From an uncultured Clostridia bacterium (GTDB taxonomy: Bacteria; Bacillota; Clostridia; Christensenellales; UBA1242), in NCBI GenBank assembly GCA_944381255.1, contig CALWKL010000041.1:1-14206 (forward strand): a stretch of 14,206 nt of DNA, written 5' to 3'. The notes under the pieces were generated by a model. The model had not been told where the DNA came from. It was given only the letters and a program-made list of their open reading frames with translations, and ran no database searches. Shown in pieces: positions 1 through 7,225 of this stretch. The first letter of the stretch is position 1, and each line of letters starts with the position of its first letter. The position numbers and the translations under genes were made by a program.

Positions 1-216
1 TTAACTTTTCCAAAAAAACAAATAGTTATGACAATATTTGAACTTTTTTGATATTTTTTTATAAATTTTTAATTAAAATTTATTTTTGCCTTAAAATTAT
101 TATTAATGATACAAAAAAATCAGGTAAAAAGTACCACCTCTTCTAATTAGCAAAACTTATCTTTTTAAAGACTAAAAAAATCAAGTACTAATAGCAAGAA
201 AAAATTTATCAAAAGC
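1..216. other. AT-rich spacer, no gene seen
   Basis: Both strands are broken by stops and I find no start with a ribosome site. An AT-only inverted repeat at 61-83 (arms ATAAATTTT and AAAATTTAT, 5-base loop) is the only clear structure. It may simply reflect base composition. Confidence 0.5.
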
Positions 217-247
217 AAAAAATAAAAAACCTGTTACTCTAACAGGT
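217..247 (-). terminator. Rho-independent terminator of the alkylation repair/NUDIX operon
   Basis: On the minus strand an 8-bp perfect stem (ACCTGTTA / TAACAGGT, 3-base loop, 229-247) is followed by a T tract of five T, A, then six T. It is the first good terminator downstream of the NUDIX gene, leaving a 3' untranslated region of about 220 bases. On the plus strand the following sequence is less T-rich, so the minus direction is favoured. Confidence 0.8.
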
Positions 248-466
248 AATTTATTTTAGGGAATATTCATTGTTCTTTCTCTTCTTCGGCTATTTTTAAA
301 ACTATACTTTTTATGCAAATACCTCAATTCCGTTGGTTTTTTGCAAAAAATAGTTCAATTACTTATATTTTTATTAAGTCAAGTTAATTAAGTCAACTAT
401 TTGCAAGTTATTTGAAAATTTTAAAATCTACAATAATTTAAAATATCTTATAGTAAACTCATCAAT
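248..466. other. 3' untranslated stretch of the repair operon
   Basis: This lies between the NUDIX stop codon and the terminator. I see no gene with a plausible start. A minus-strand open frame of about 30 codons around 262-355 lacks an ATG with a ribosome site and resembles nothing I recognise. Confidence 0.4.
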
Positions 467-1054
467 TTAGCAAAAATTTCTCATTTTGTTATCATTTTTC
501 AAAAATTTTTCCACTTTATCAAACATTCGCAACAATGCTGGGTCGTTTTGCACCAACAGGCGAGCTTCATCTATGTTACACCAGCGCAATTCTGTTGATT
601 CTACAGACTTATGATACTTAAAACTATCCACTACTACAAGAAAGTTAATATCAAAATGCTTATGAGCTGGCTCTCCCTTTGTTCTATTCGCTGGCACTTC
701 ATAAATAGCGCAATCCAAAATTTTAGGCTCAGAATACAATATATTTTCCTTCTTGAACCCAGTCTCTTCATACATTTCACGAAGAGCAGTGTTATATAAA
801 TCTATATCCTCTGCCTCACAATGACCACCGAATTGAATCCAAATGTTTGCTTTTTTATGATGATTTAACAAAATTTTGCCATCTACCCCCACTACTAGAG
901 TACTAGCAGTCAAATGATTTTTATGATTTCTACTACAAGCTTCTGATAAACTTGGGCAACTATTCAAAAAAAGCAAAGTTTTTTTGACATTTTCTGCCTC
1001 TATTTCGTCAAATGGAACATAATTTAATAGTTCTTGCTGTAAATCAAAGTGCAT
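467..1054 (-). CDS. NUDIX hydrolase
   Basis: This 195-residue protein carries the NUDIX helix signature REMYEETGF at residues 92-100, which supplies the metal-binding glutamates of enzymes that hydrolyse nucleoside diphosphates linked to another group. The first half of the box is variant: GGHCEAED at 76-83 stands where most members have GGxxExGE. It resembles NUDIX proteins with a GGHxDGD-type box preceded by an H-[FL]-TAS strand, here HLTAS at 47-51. A histidine-rich strand (HKHFD) follows at about 131. The protein looks cytosolic. The substrate cannot be told from sequence; oxidised or modified nucleotides, or sugar-nucleotides, are possible. The start is an ATG exactly after the TAA of the upstream alkylation repair gene, with GAGG about 9 bases before it inside that gene, so translation is probably coupled. 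The family call is firm; the substrate is unknown. Confidence 0.9.
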   Translation of the reverse strand: MHFDLQQELLNYVPFDEIEAENVKKTLLFLNSCPSLSEACSRNHKNHLTASTLVVGVDGKILLNHHKKANIWIQFGGHCEAEDIDLYNTALREMYEETGFKKENILYSEPKILDCAIYEVPANRTKGEPAHKHFDINFLVVVDSFKYHKSVESTELRWCNIDEARLLVQNDPALLRMFDKVEKFLKNDNKMRNFC

Positions 1055-1783
1055 TTACTTAACCTCGCACATATTTTTCACTCTCTGTTTTTGCTCTGGA
1101 CTAAGTCTAAAGCTGTCTCGGACTTTGCCAGAGGTAATTTTGAACACATCACTATTTAGGGGTGTGCTAGTATGCTCTAAATAAGAATAAGTTTTATCAA
1201 AATCTTTTACAAAAGCCTCGCACAAAAGCCAACCAATCGCCATATTGATATAAAAATAATTAGAATTAACATTTGTAACTAAATTTAGAGTTTTTACAAA
1301 ATAATTATCATTCAAATAGTACCTCATAAGCAAAACGATTGCTACTCGCACTACAAATTCATGCTCGCTTTTTATCCATTCTTCAATTTTATCCCAAATA
1401 ATTGCATAATTCTTTTTTACAATCTTCAAATCACTACAAAGCATATCACAGGTAGCCCAATTATCTATATCTAAGATAAATTTATCTAGTCTAGGCAGTA
1501 ATGTGTTGATATCCTTTATCCTACCTAATAGTAATGCCTTTATAAGTGTTTCCTCATAAAAATTTTGTGGCATATTGTCAACAATATATATCAAATTATC
1601 TTGTTTGACACTTCTTACCAAGGCACGCAAATCAGGAGTATACCAACCAAGTATAGCAAATTTTGTAGGGACTATTCGAGATGTAAAATTAGGATTTTTA
1701 CGCACATCACAGTTAGTCAATTCTTGCTCAAAATTAGCCCAATCTAACTTGCTCATATTAAGAATATTTTTTAATTTTGTCAA
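1055..1783 (-). CDS. AlkD-family DNA alkylation repair protein (HEAT-like repeat DNA glycosylase)
   Basis: This 242-residue all-helical protein matches the DNA alkylation repair (AlkD/AlkC) superfamily, whose characterised AlkD members excise bulky or positively charged alkylated purines. The IDNWATCD segment puts Trp at 109 and Asp at 113, the numbering recalled for catalytic W109 and D113 of Bacillus cereus AlkD, and Trp185 lies near that enzyme's W187. Other family hallmarks are EEWIKSEHEFVVRVAIVLLM from 134 and the NMAIGWLL helix at 180-187. The start is TTG at 1783: AGGGGTG lies 8 bases upstream of it, whereas the first internal ATG (codon 10) has no ribosome site. It is the promoter-proximal gene of a two-gene operon; its stop directly abuts the NUDIX start. 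Some AlkD paralogues lack glycosylase activity, so activity is inferred. Confidence 0.88.
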   Translation of the reverse strand: MTKLKNILNMSKLDWANFEQELTNCDVRKNPNFTSRIVPTKFAILGWYTPDLRALVRSVKQDNLIYIVDNMPQNFYEETLIKALLLGRIKDINTLLPRLDKFILDIDNWATCDMLCSDLKIVKKNYAIIWDKIEEWIKSEHEFVVRVAIVLLMRYYLNDNYFVKTLNLVTNVNSNYFYINMAIGWLLCEAFVKDFDKTYSYLEHTSTPLNSDVFKITSGKVRDSFRLSPEQKQRVKNMCEVK

Positions 1784-1799
1784 TCTTGATACACCCCTA
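1784..1799 (-). promoter_or_regulatory. Ribosome binding site selecting a TTG start
   Basis: The minus strand reads AGGGGTG, eight bases, then TTG. This spacing supports TTG at 1783 as the real start of the alkylation repair gene over the internal ATG at 1756. Confidence 0.7.
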
Positions 1800-1814
1800 A
1801 AATTTTATTGAGAA

Positions 1815-1843
1815 AGTCTACCATACCGAAATTATTTTGTCAA
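1815..1843 (-). promoter_or_regulatory. Sigma-A promoter of the alkylation repair/NUDIX operon
   Basis: The minus strand has a perfect TTGACA (1838-1843), a 17-base spacer and TAGACT (1815-1820), preceded by TGG as an extended -10. The predicted transcript starts about 25 bases before the TTG start codon. Confidence 0.75.
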
Positions 1844-2201
1844 ACAAAAATTAGAACATATTATCTATATAGTTTTTAAAAATTTGCTAAAATCTCGTTG
1901 TAATCTAAAAATTTAAAAAATTCAAATTTTATTTACTTACTGCTTAATTTTTGATACTTAACTATTTAATTTTATAGGTATACATACAATTTTATGAAAA
2001 TTTTATTATTAAACTTAATTATTAATTAATTGAAAAAAATTAAAAAATATTAGATTTTTTTACAAAAAATTTTTATTGAATATTATTTAAAAAATATACT
2101 TAATTTACCTATCTAACTTCGCATTTTATTGAGTTTTTTGAATATTATTTTTGCTTGTCTATTAGAGGTTACATTTATTAAAATATCAACCCCCAAAATG
2201 C
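1844..2201. other. Very AT-rich spacer between divergent promoters
   Basis: About 360 bases separate the two divergent -35 elements. The stretch is nearly all A and T, with many short A or T runs and few C or G. I see no gene, no RNA fold and no long repeat. It could act as UP-element or nucleoid-protein binding DNA, but nothing specific supports that. Confidence 0.5.
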
Positions 2202-2230
2202 TTGCATTTTATAATTAAAACTACTATAAT
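2202..2230 (+). promoter_or_regulatory. Sigma-A promoter of the PPDK-family gene
   Basis: TTGCAT (2202-2207), a 17-base spacer and a perfect TATAAT (2225-2230). The transcript would start near 2237, giving a leader of about 29 bases with GGAGG at 2257-2261 before the ATG. Confidence 0.8.
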
Positions 2231-2265
2231 ATGCTAAGGGATTAAATTTTACTTTTGGAGGAAAT

Positions 2266-4875
2266 ATGGCAAAGAATTATGTTTTCGGTTTTGACCAAGG
2301 AGGCATTGGCGACAGCGTTTTACTAGGAGACAAAGGTGCTAACCTTGCTCAAATCTATAATTTAGGGCTAAACATTCCTTTTGGATTTACAATTACTACC
2401 GATGGCTGCAAGTATTTTTTGAAAAAAGGCACATTACCTACCGACCTTTTCGAGCAAATATTACGAGGCGTAAAATTAATTGAAAAAAAGACAAATATGC
2501 GACTCGGAGATACCTCTACCCCACTGCTATTGAGTGTTCGCACAGGGGCTTACCCTATTACTAGAGGGCTTGCGCCAACTATTATAAATTTGGGTATGAA
2601 TGATTCCATCGCATCAAATCTTACGCGTCGAAGTGGTAATCCTGTATTTGCTTGGGAGTGTTACTCAAGGTTTATTCGTGATTATAGTATAGTGGTGGCT
2701 GGAATAAAGCCAGATTTGCTAAAAGAGATTGAGGCAGACATACGCTCGACTTCTAGAGGCATTCCCGAACCAGAAATACTCCAAAAAGTAGTAACTCAGT
2801 ACAAAAAGTTATTTAAAAAAGAAACGAAAAAGGCTTTTCCTCAAGATTCAACTGAGCAACTTATCGAAGCCATCAAGGTTTGTCTGCGTAGTTGCACCTC
2901 TCCTGTTGCCCAAAACTACCTTCGTGCACAAAACTCGCCTTTAGACGCAGGTTGTGCTGTATCAGTACAGGCAATGGCTTTTGGAAATTATGATATGCAG
3001 AGTGGTGTGGGCGTAGTGCATACTCGTAACCCAATAAGTGGCGAAAAGAAGATTTCTGGCGAAATGCTACGCAGAGCGCAAGAAAAGAGTAGCCTTCAAT
3101 CAAGTTATACATACGATATGGCGGAACTTAAGCAGGAAAATCCAGCCCTATATACCGAAATTGAGAAGGCTTGTGCTAAAATCGAAAGTTTTTATCAAGA
3201 TGTCAAAAGTATTGAATTTTGTGTACAGTCAGGCACTCTATACATTATGCAGGTCGAGAATACCATTCGCTCCCCTTATGCGAGTGTAAAAATTGCGCTT
3301 GATTTAGCTCGTGAACGAGTTTTGACGAAAAATCAAGCACTTCAAAAGGTAGACGCATCAGGACTTGGTACATTAATGCAGCCAATCATAGAGCCTAATA
3401 GAGCAGAGGCTAGCCGTGTATTAGCAGAAGGTGTGTGCGGATATCCTGGTAGTGCAAGTGGCGTAATCGCACTAAGCGTAGAGTCTGCCCTAACATATGC
3501 TGGCAAGGGTGAAAGTGTAATATTTATAAAAGATAACTTCAATATCCATGATACCGATGGCATCGCGGTATCTAGCGGTATCATAAGTTTGCAAGGTGGT
3601 TACAACAGTTTTGCTAGTGTATTTGCACGCAACAAGGCTCTCCCATGTATCATCGGTTGCAGACGACTGTCTGTAAATATGAATAGTCGTTTGTTAAAAA
3701 TTGGTGGATTGAATTACAAAGAGGGCGACAAAATTTCTTTTGATGCAAGCAATGCTAAGGTTTATGGAGAACTATTGCCTCTTATCGAACCTGACCTTAG
3801 TGGAGATTTGGGCACACTCATTGAATGGTCAAAGGTTAAGCAAAATATCGCAGTATACGCAGATGCAGACACTGTAAGCAAGATAAAGAGAGGTCAAGAA
3901 CTAGGAGCAGAAGGTGTAGGACTGGTACGAACTGAAAATATGTTTTTCCACCCACAAAAACTTACACAACTACGCCAATTCTTTATCGCACCAAATGAAA
4001 AACTGCGCACAGACGCGCTAAAAGCAATCTACAAGTACCAACTCGCAGACTTTATACAACTTTTCAAACAAAATGGCGATGATGAAATAAATATTAGACT
4101 TATGGACATCACTATATCAGATGTGTTGCCAAGCACTGTAGGAGAATTGCAATCTCTTGCAAAACAATTCGGTGTAAAGTATGAAGAACTTAAAATTCCA
4201 TATTACGAGTTAAAGCAAACCAACCCTACCCTTGGTATTCGTGGTTGTAGAATGTTAATAATGCACCCTGAATTTGTCGAATTACAAGTAAAAGCAATAT
4301 TCAATGCTGCATTTGAATCAAAACGACGCACAAATAAGATGCCAAAGATAAATATTATTGTGCCTATGGTTACCCTATTACCCGAATATGAAATACTTGA
4401 AGCACAAGTAAGAAAAATCGCTGATGCCGTCCTAAATGAAAACAAACGCATCAAATGCGAATATCATGTCGGCTGTATGATTGAGACACCTCGTGCATGC
4501 CTAATTGCAGATAAACTAGCAGAAATAGCGGATTTCGTTACAATCGGTACCAATGATTTGACTCAGTTGACCTTTGGCTTTAGCAGAGATGACTGTATGA
4601 AGTTTTTGCAAGACTATTATGATGATTACTTAATTTACAAAGACCCTTTTGTAATGCTGGATAAAAACGGTGTATTTGAATTAATAAAAATTGCAGTAAA
4701 CAAAATTCGCTCTAACAAAAAGGATATACCTATTTGGTTAATGGGTGATATCGTGAGTGACCCAGAAAGTATAGCTCTTGCACTACAACTAAACATTGAC
4801 AAGCTAAGTTGTGTACCAAATAAAATACCAGGCACAATACTAGCAATTGCTCAAGCAAACTTAAAAGCAGAATAA
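2266..4875 (+). CDS. PPDK-family protein, probable catalytically inactive paralogue
   Basis: This 869-residue protein has the full pyruvate phosphate dikinase layout and length: N-terminal ATP-grasp region (about 1-340), central swivelling phosphohistidine domain (about 385-510) and C-terminal PEP/pyruvate barrel (about 520-869). Retained residues include K23, R92, E317 and Q329 in the nucleotide half, and R555, R611, E740, N763 and D764 in the PEP half (GLVRTENMFF, MIETPRA, GTNDLTQ). Against the canonical enzyme recalled from Clostridium symbiosum, the phosphoryl-carrier His in GGMTSHAAVVAR is Phe449 (GGYNSFASVFAR). The preceding Thr is Asn447. The catalytic Cys of CGEHGGDP is Met826 (MGDIVSDP). 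Two ATP-site residues (Asp321, Arg337) become Ser315 and Glu331. PEP-pyruvate conversion therefore looks impossible, while PEP or pyruvate binding may persist. It has its own promoter, a strong GGAGG site and its own terminator, and the frame is intact, arguing against decay. Confidence 0.93.
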   Translation: MAKNYVFGFDQGGIGDSVLLGDKGANLAQIYNLGLNIPFGFTITTDGCKYFLKKGTLPTDLFEQILRGVKLIEKKTNMRLGDTSTPLLLSVRTGAYPITRGLAPTIINLGMNDSIASNLTRRSGNPVFAWECYSRFIRDYSIVVAGIKPDLLKEIEADIRSTSRGIPEPEILQKVVTQYKKLFKKETKKAFPQDSTEQLIEAIKVCLRSCTSPVAQNYLRAQNSPLDAGCAVSVQAMAFGNYDMQSGVGVVHTRNPISGEKKISGEMLRRAQEKSSLQSSYTYDMAELKQENPALYTEIEKACAKIESFYQDVKSIEFCVQSGTLYIMQVENTIRSPYASVKIALDLARERVLTKNQALQKVDASGLGTLMQPIIEPNRAEASRVLAEGVCGYPGSASGVIALSVESALTYAGKGESVIFIKDNFNIHDTDGIAVSSGIISLQGGYNSFASVFARNKALPCIIGCRRLSVNMNSRLLKIGGLNYKEGDKISFDASNAKVYGELLPLIEPDLSGDLGTLIEWSKVKQNIAVYADADTVSKIKRGQELGAEGVGLVRTENMFFHPQKLTQLRQFFIAPNEKLRTDALKAIYKYQLADFIQLFKQNGDDEINIRLMDITISDVLPSTVGELQSLAKQFGVKYEELKIPYYELKQTNPTLGIRGCRMLIMHPEFVELQVKAIFNAAFESKRRTNKMPKINIIVPMVTLLPEYEILEAQVRKIADAVLNENKRIKCEYHVGCMIETPRACLIADKLAEIADFVTIGTNDLTQLTFGFSRDDCMKFLQDYYDDYLIYKDPFVMLDKNGVFELIKIAVNKIRSNKKDIPIWLMGDIVSDPESIALALQLNIDKLSCVPNKIPGTILAIAQANLKAE

Positions 4876-4876
4876 A

Positions 4877-4907
4877 CAAAAAACAGTCATATACTGGCTG
4901 TTTTTTG
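4877..4907 (+). terminator. Rho-independent terminator after the PPDK-family gene
   Basis: A stem of 13 pairs including one G-T pair (4877-4889 with 4895-4907, 5-base loop) has outer arms CAAAAAACAG and CTGTTTTTTG. It begins one base after the stop codon and ends in a T run. Its A/T symmetry would let it work in both directions. Confidence 0.9.
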
Positions 4908-5211
4908 TTACTAAGTTATATGTTTTGGTATACTAAGCTGTAATTTTTTGCAAATTATATATTTTAAAATTAATTGATTTTTAATTAAAAAATTGTAAAT
5001 TTAATATAACAAAATTTATTTAAATTTAATTATCTAAAGAAAAAATTAATTGTTTAAAATCTTATTTTATTTTATAAAAAACTTAAATTTTATATATAAA
5101 AAACAATAATTTATTAAGAAAAAATAAAGTGGCAATTAACAATAAATTTATACTTAATTTATAAGACAAAAAATAAAAATTACCCTTAATCAACTTAATT
5201 TATAAAAAATT
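4908..5211. other. AT-rich spacer, no gene seen
   Basis: No open frame with a ribosome site occurs. A 13-base direct repeat ACTTAATTTATAA is present at 5152-5164 and 5193-5205, 41 bases apart start to start, just upstream of the promoters of the next gene. In such AT-rich DNA the repeat may be chance. Confidence 0.45.
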
Positions 5212-5240
5212 TTGACAATTTAGCATTTAAATTATATTTT
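5212..5240 (+). promoter_or_regulatory. Possible distal promoter of the membrane protein gene
   Basis: A perfect TTGACA (5212-5217) is followed after 17 bases by TATTTT (5235-5240). The -10 match is weak, so this is a secondary candidate upstream of the promoter at 5254. Confidence 0.35.
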
Positions 5241-5253
5241 TTACTTAAAATAT

Positions 5254-5283
5254 TTGCAATATTTTGTTATTATTTGTTATACT
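5254..5283 (+). promoter_or_regulatory. Probable promoter of the membrane protein gene
   Basis: TTGCAA (5254-5259), an 18-base spacer and TATACT (5278-5283), giving a leader of about 30 bases before the TTG start at 5323. Confidence 0.55.
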
Positions 5284-5322
5284 AGAATATAGTGAATTTC
5301 TAAAAAATTGGGAGGAAAGAAA

Positions 5323-6819
5323 TTGGCTAAAAATATTGAATCACAAGGCGTACGTGTTGGCTATATCATAGGTGGTATTCTATCACTACTCTTGGCAGCA
5401 TTTTTGGTAGTGCTGTATTTCCCTGCTTTTTTATCAAATATTTTTGGTATAGATATGCTTTGGGATCTATATGACCCTATCGCTAGCCTAATCACCGCAA
5501 ACTTTATGGAACTTTTTGAGACTTGGGGTGTTGTAGGTATTTTAGGTATATGCGTGCTAGTGTACTTCGTATGCTTCTTCGCAAGACCTAGTAAATCTGC
5601 CACAATGTTCCGACTTTCTTGCATCTTCGGTACATTAGGAGTTATGGTTCCATTTCTTCTATCTGCATTACTACAAATGCTAGAAATCGACTTTTTTGAA
5701 TATGCTGGTTATGCAATGATTGCACTTTTTGTGCTTTCTCTACTTTTTTACATCTTGGGTCAAATATTCCGTGCAAAACAACCTTATCACAAGAATAAAG
5801 CAAGTACTTGTCTAGTCTTTTGCTCAACATTTTGGTTGTTATTCTCAGGACTTAACACTGTTTACTATGTTGGTTTAGCTTTCAATATTACTGCATTGAT
5901 AGATGCTTTAGGTAGTGTAAATACATTCATTATGTCAAATACATTTGCAATTCTAGCATTATTTTTGATAGTTTCAGCAATTTGGATGCTACTTACCATT
6001 CCTCATCATGTTAGAGTCGAGTATAATGCTGACACACCAAATTTAAAATCAAATAAGCCACAAGTTTTGTCAAAGAAAGATAGTGGGCTAACAAAGGAAG
6101 AGGAAAAAGAAGCTGAAGAACGCAGTGCTGAAGTTGTAAAAGAATCTGGAGCTCCTGCGACCCAACCTCTCAATGTATATCCAGATAGGCCTGTAGTAAA
6201 CAATCAGGCTAACACCAAAAAGAGAACTTTGCCAAACCCTTATCGCCGTACACCTATTCAGCCAATTCCTGCTATGCCTCAAAATGTACAAACACAATAT
6301 GGAATGAATAATAATCAATACATACACAACAACCCAAACCCTTCTATACAACCACAAGGCATATATCCTCGTCAGGTAAATCCTACAGCACCTAATAGGC
6401 CTATAATGCAACCACAACAGCAAGCAGTATACAACCGCACAGCTACGGCAAATCAACCTGTAATAACTCCTCAAACTCCTTATAATAATCCAGCTAATGC
6501 TTATAACAACAACAGACAACCTATTCAACAAGGATATAACAACAATATTTCGCCTCGCACTATAGTACCTCAACCTGCTCAACCAAGGCAAAGTATGCCA
6601 CCTCGCACGCAACAACCTGTTCGCCCAGCAACTATGCCAAATCAAAATATAGTGCCAAATGCCTTTGGTAATCAAACAAATAGAACACAACCAAATATTT
6701 ATCAGCAAAACCCTTTACCAAACAACTATCGACCTACCACACCACAAGGGAACCCAAACAACGTTATTCCAAACAGTTTTAATCCAAATAACAACAATAA
6801 TAACGGTTCAAATCAATAA
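5323..6819 (+). CDS. Six-helix membrane protein with long N/Q/P/R/Y-rich tail
   Basis: I do not recognise this family. The frame opens at a TTG at 5308, but GGAGG (5311-5315) lies 7 bases before a second TTG at 5323, so I place the start there, giving 498 residues. Hydrophobic segments lie at about 13-37, 69-86, 94-119, 127-149, 161-187 and 203-226, predicting six helices. Basic residues near both ends suggest cytosolic N and C termini. A charged stretch (about 250-275, KEEEKEAEER-like) links to a disordered tail of about 220 residues dominated by Asn, Gln and Pro. After Asp288 the tail has no Asp or Glu at all, but 13 Arg, 2 Lys and 10 Tyr. It ends in an Asn-rich run. The membrane half is ordinary hydrophobic sequence; the tail is the odd part. 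The function is unknown. A membrane anchor for a sticky scaffold or nucleic-acid-binding tail is speculation. Confidence 0.85.
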   Translation: MAKNIESQGVRVGYIIGGILSLLLAAFLVVLYFPAFLSNIFGIDMLWDLYDPIASLITANFMELFETWGVVGILGICVLVYFVCFFARPSKSATMFRLSCIFGTLGVMVPFLLSALLQMLEIDFFEYAGYAMIALFVLSLLFYILGQIFRAKQPYHKNKASTCLVFCSTFWLLFSGLNTVYYVGLAFNITALIDALGSVNTFIMSNTFAILALFLIVSAIWMLLTIPHHVRVEYNADTPNLKSNKPQVLSKKDSGLTKEEEKEAEERSAEVVKESGAPATQPLNVYPDRPVVNNQANTKKRTLPNPYRRTPIQPIPAMPQNVQTQYGMNNNQYIHNNPNPSIQPQGIYPRQVNPTAPNRPIMQPQQQAVYNRTATANQPVITPQTPYNNPANAYNNNRQPIQQGYNNNISPRTIVPQPAQPRQSMPPRTQQPVRPATMPNQNIVPNAFGNQTNRTQPNIYQQNPLPNNYRPTTPQGNPNNVIPNSFNPNNNNNNGSNQ

Positions 6820-6874
6820 ATATATTAATTTTTACTAATAGTTGCCAAAATTTTGTAAATTAAGTATATTTTGG

Positions 6875-6903
6875 TCGACAAACCAGTATTATAATGTTAT
6901 AAT
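6875..6903 (+). promoter_or_regulatory. Promoter of the 70-residue membrane protein gene
   Basis: TCGACA (6875-6880) matches TTGACA in five of six positions and is followed by a 17-base spacer and a perfect TATAAT (6898-6903). A second TATAAT lies at 6890-6895 but has no good -35. Both -10 boxes are inside a 20-base inverted repeat. Confidence 0.7.
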
Positions 6904-6905
6904 AC
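6886..6905. repeat. Inverted repeat over the -10 region
   Basis: Perfect 9-base arms GTATTATAA and TTATAATAC are separated by TG. Each arm contributes to one of the two TATAAT boxes. It could be an operator, or simply the product of two adjacent -10 elements. Confidence 0.7.
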
Positions 6906-6933
6906 ACCTAGTATGCGTGAAGCATATTAGGTG
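6905..6933 (+). repeat. 12-bp inverted repeat at the transcription start (hairpin or operator)
   Basis: Arms CACCTAGTATGC and GCATATTAGGTG pair over 12 positions (one G-T) around a 5-base loop. Transcription is predicted to begin at about 6902 or 6910 depending on which -10 is used, so the repeat is either a 5'-end RNA hairpin or a DNA operator over the start site. No T tract follows, so it is not an intrinsic terminator. Confidence 0.7.
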
Positions 6934-6978
6934 CGTTTGTTTGCGCTACCACAAATTTGATTAAGGAGATTTGATCGT

Positions 6979-7191
6979 ATGGCACAACAAAAAGCATACC
7001 TAGGGCTAGATTGGGTAATAAGTTTGATTTTGGCTATTATACCAATTACAAATGTAGTACTTGGAATTGTTACTCGTATTCAGAGGAAAAATTGGATAGG
7101 TTTGATTTTGAATATAATTCTATGCCCTTTGTTCTGGCTTATCGACCTAGTAACAATGATTATCAAAAAAGATTTGACTATCCTTGCTTAA
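6979..7191 (+). CDS. Small two-helix membrane protein, unknown function
   Basis: This 70-residue protein has two hydrophobic segments, about residues 12-32 and 40-62, joined by a short basic loop (TRIQRKNW). Its C terminus is KKDLTILA. The positive loop suggests a cytosolic turn with both ends outside. The ATG at 6979 is preceded by AAGGAG at 6963-6968, 10 bases away, and a near-consensus promoter lies upstream, so it is a real gene despite its size. The two-helix hairpin is reminiscent of small stress or membrane proteins such as the Pmp3/YqaE type, but I see no diagnostic match and do not assign it. It stands alone between a structured leader and a strong bidirectional terminator. An overlapping frame at 7011-7208 has no ribosome site and is not a gene. 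Confidence 0.8.
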   Translation: MAQQKAYLGLDWVISLILAIIPITNVVLGIVTRIQRKNWIGLILNIILCPLFWLIDLVTMIIKKDLTILA

Positions 7192-7193
7192 AC

Positions 7194-7225
7194 AAAAAAA
7201 CAGGCTAAACATAGCCTGTTTTTTT
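7194..7225. terminator. Bidirectional terminator shared by convergent genes
   Basis: A perfect 14-bp stem (7194-7207 with 7212-7225, 4-base loop) has the core CAGGCTA / TAGCCTG flanked by seven A and seven T. It ends the 70-residue protein gene on the plus strand and the hydrolase gene on the minus strand. The hydrolase TAA (7224-7226) overlaps the stem by two bases. Confidence 0.92.

Noticed and set aside
131..141. Minus-strand AGAGGTGGTAC resembling the T-box motif
   Set aside because: The motif is incomplete (no ACCGCG continuation), too little leader lies between it and the upstream terminator, and no regulated gene is visible before the window edge.
262..355. Possible remnant gene downstream of the NUDIX gene on the minus strand
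   Set aside because: About 30 codons without a usable start or recognisable similarity; it cannot be told from chance.
6088..6708. 206-codon minus-strand frame opposite the N/Q/P-rich tail
   Set aside because: Its Arg/Ile/Tyr/Leu-rich translation is what the complement of Asn/Gln/Pro codons gives; there is no start signal.
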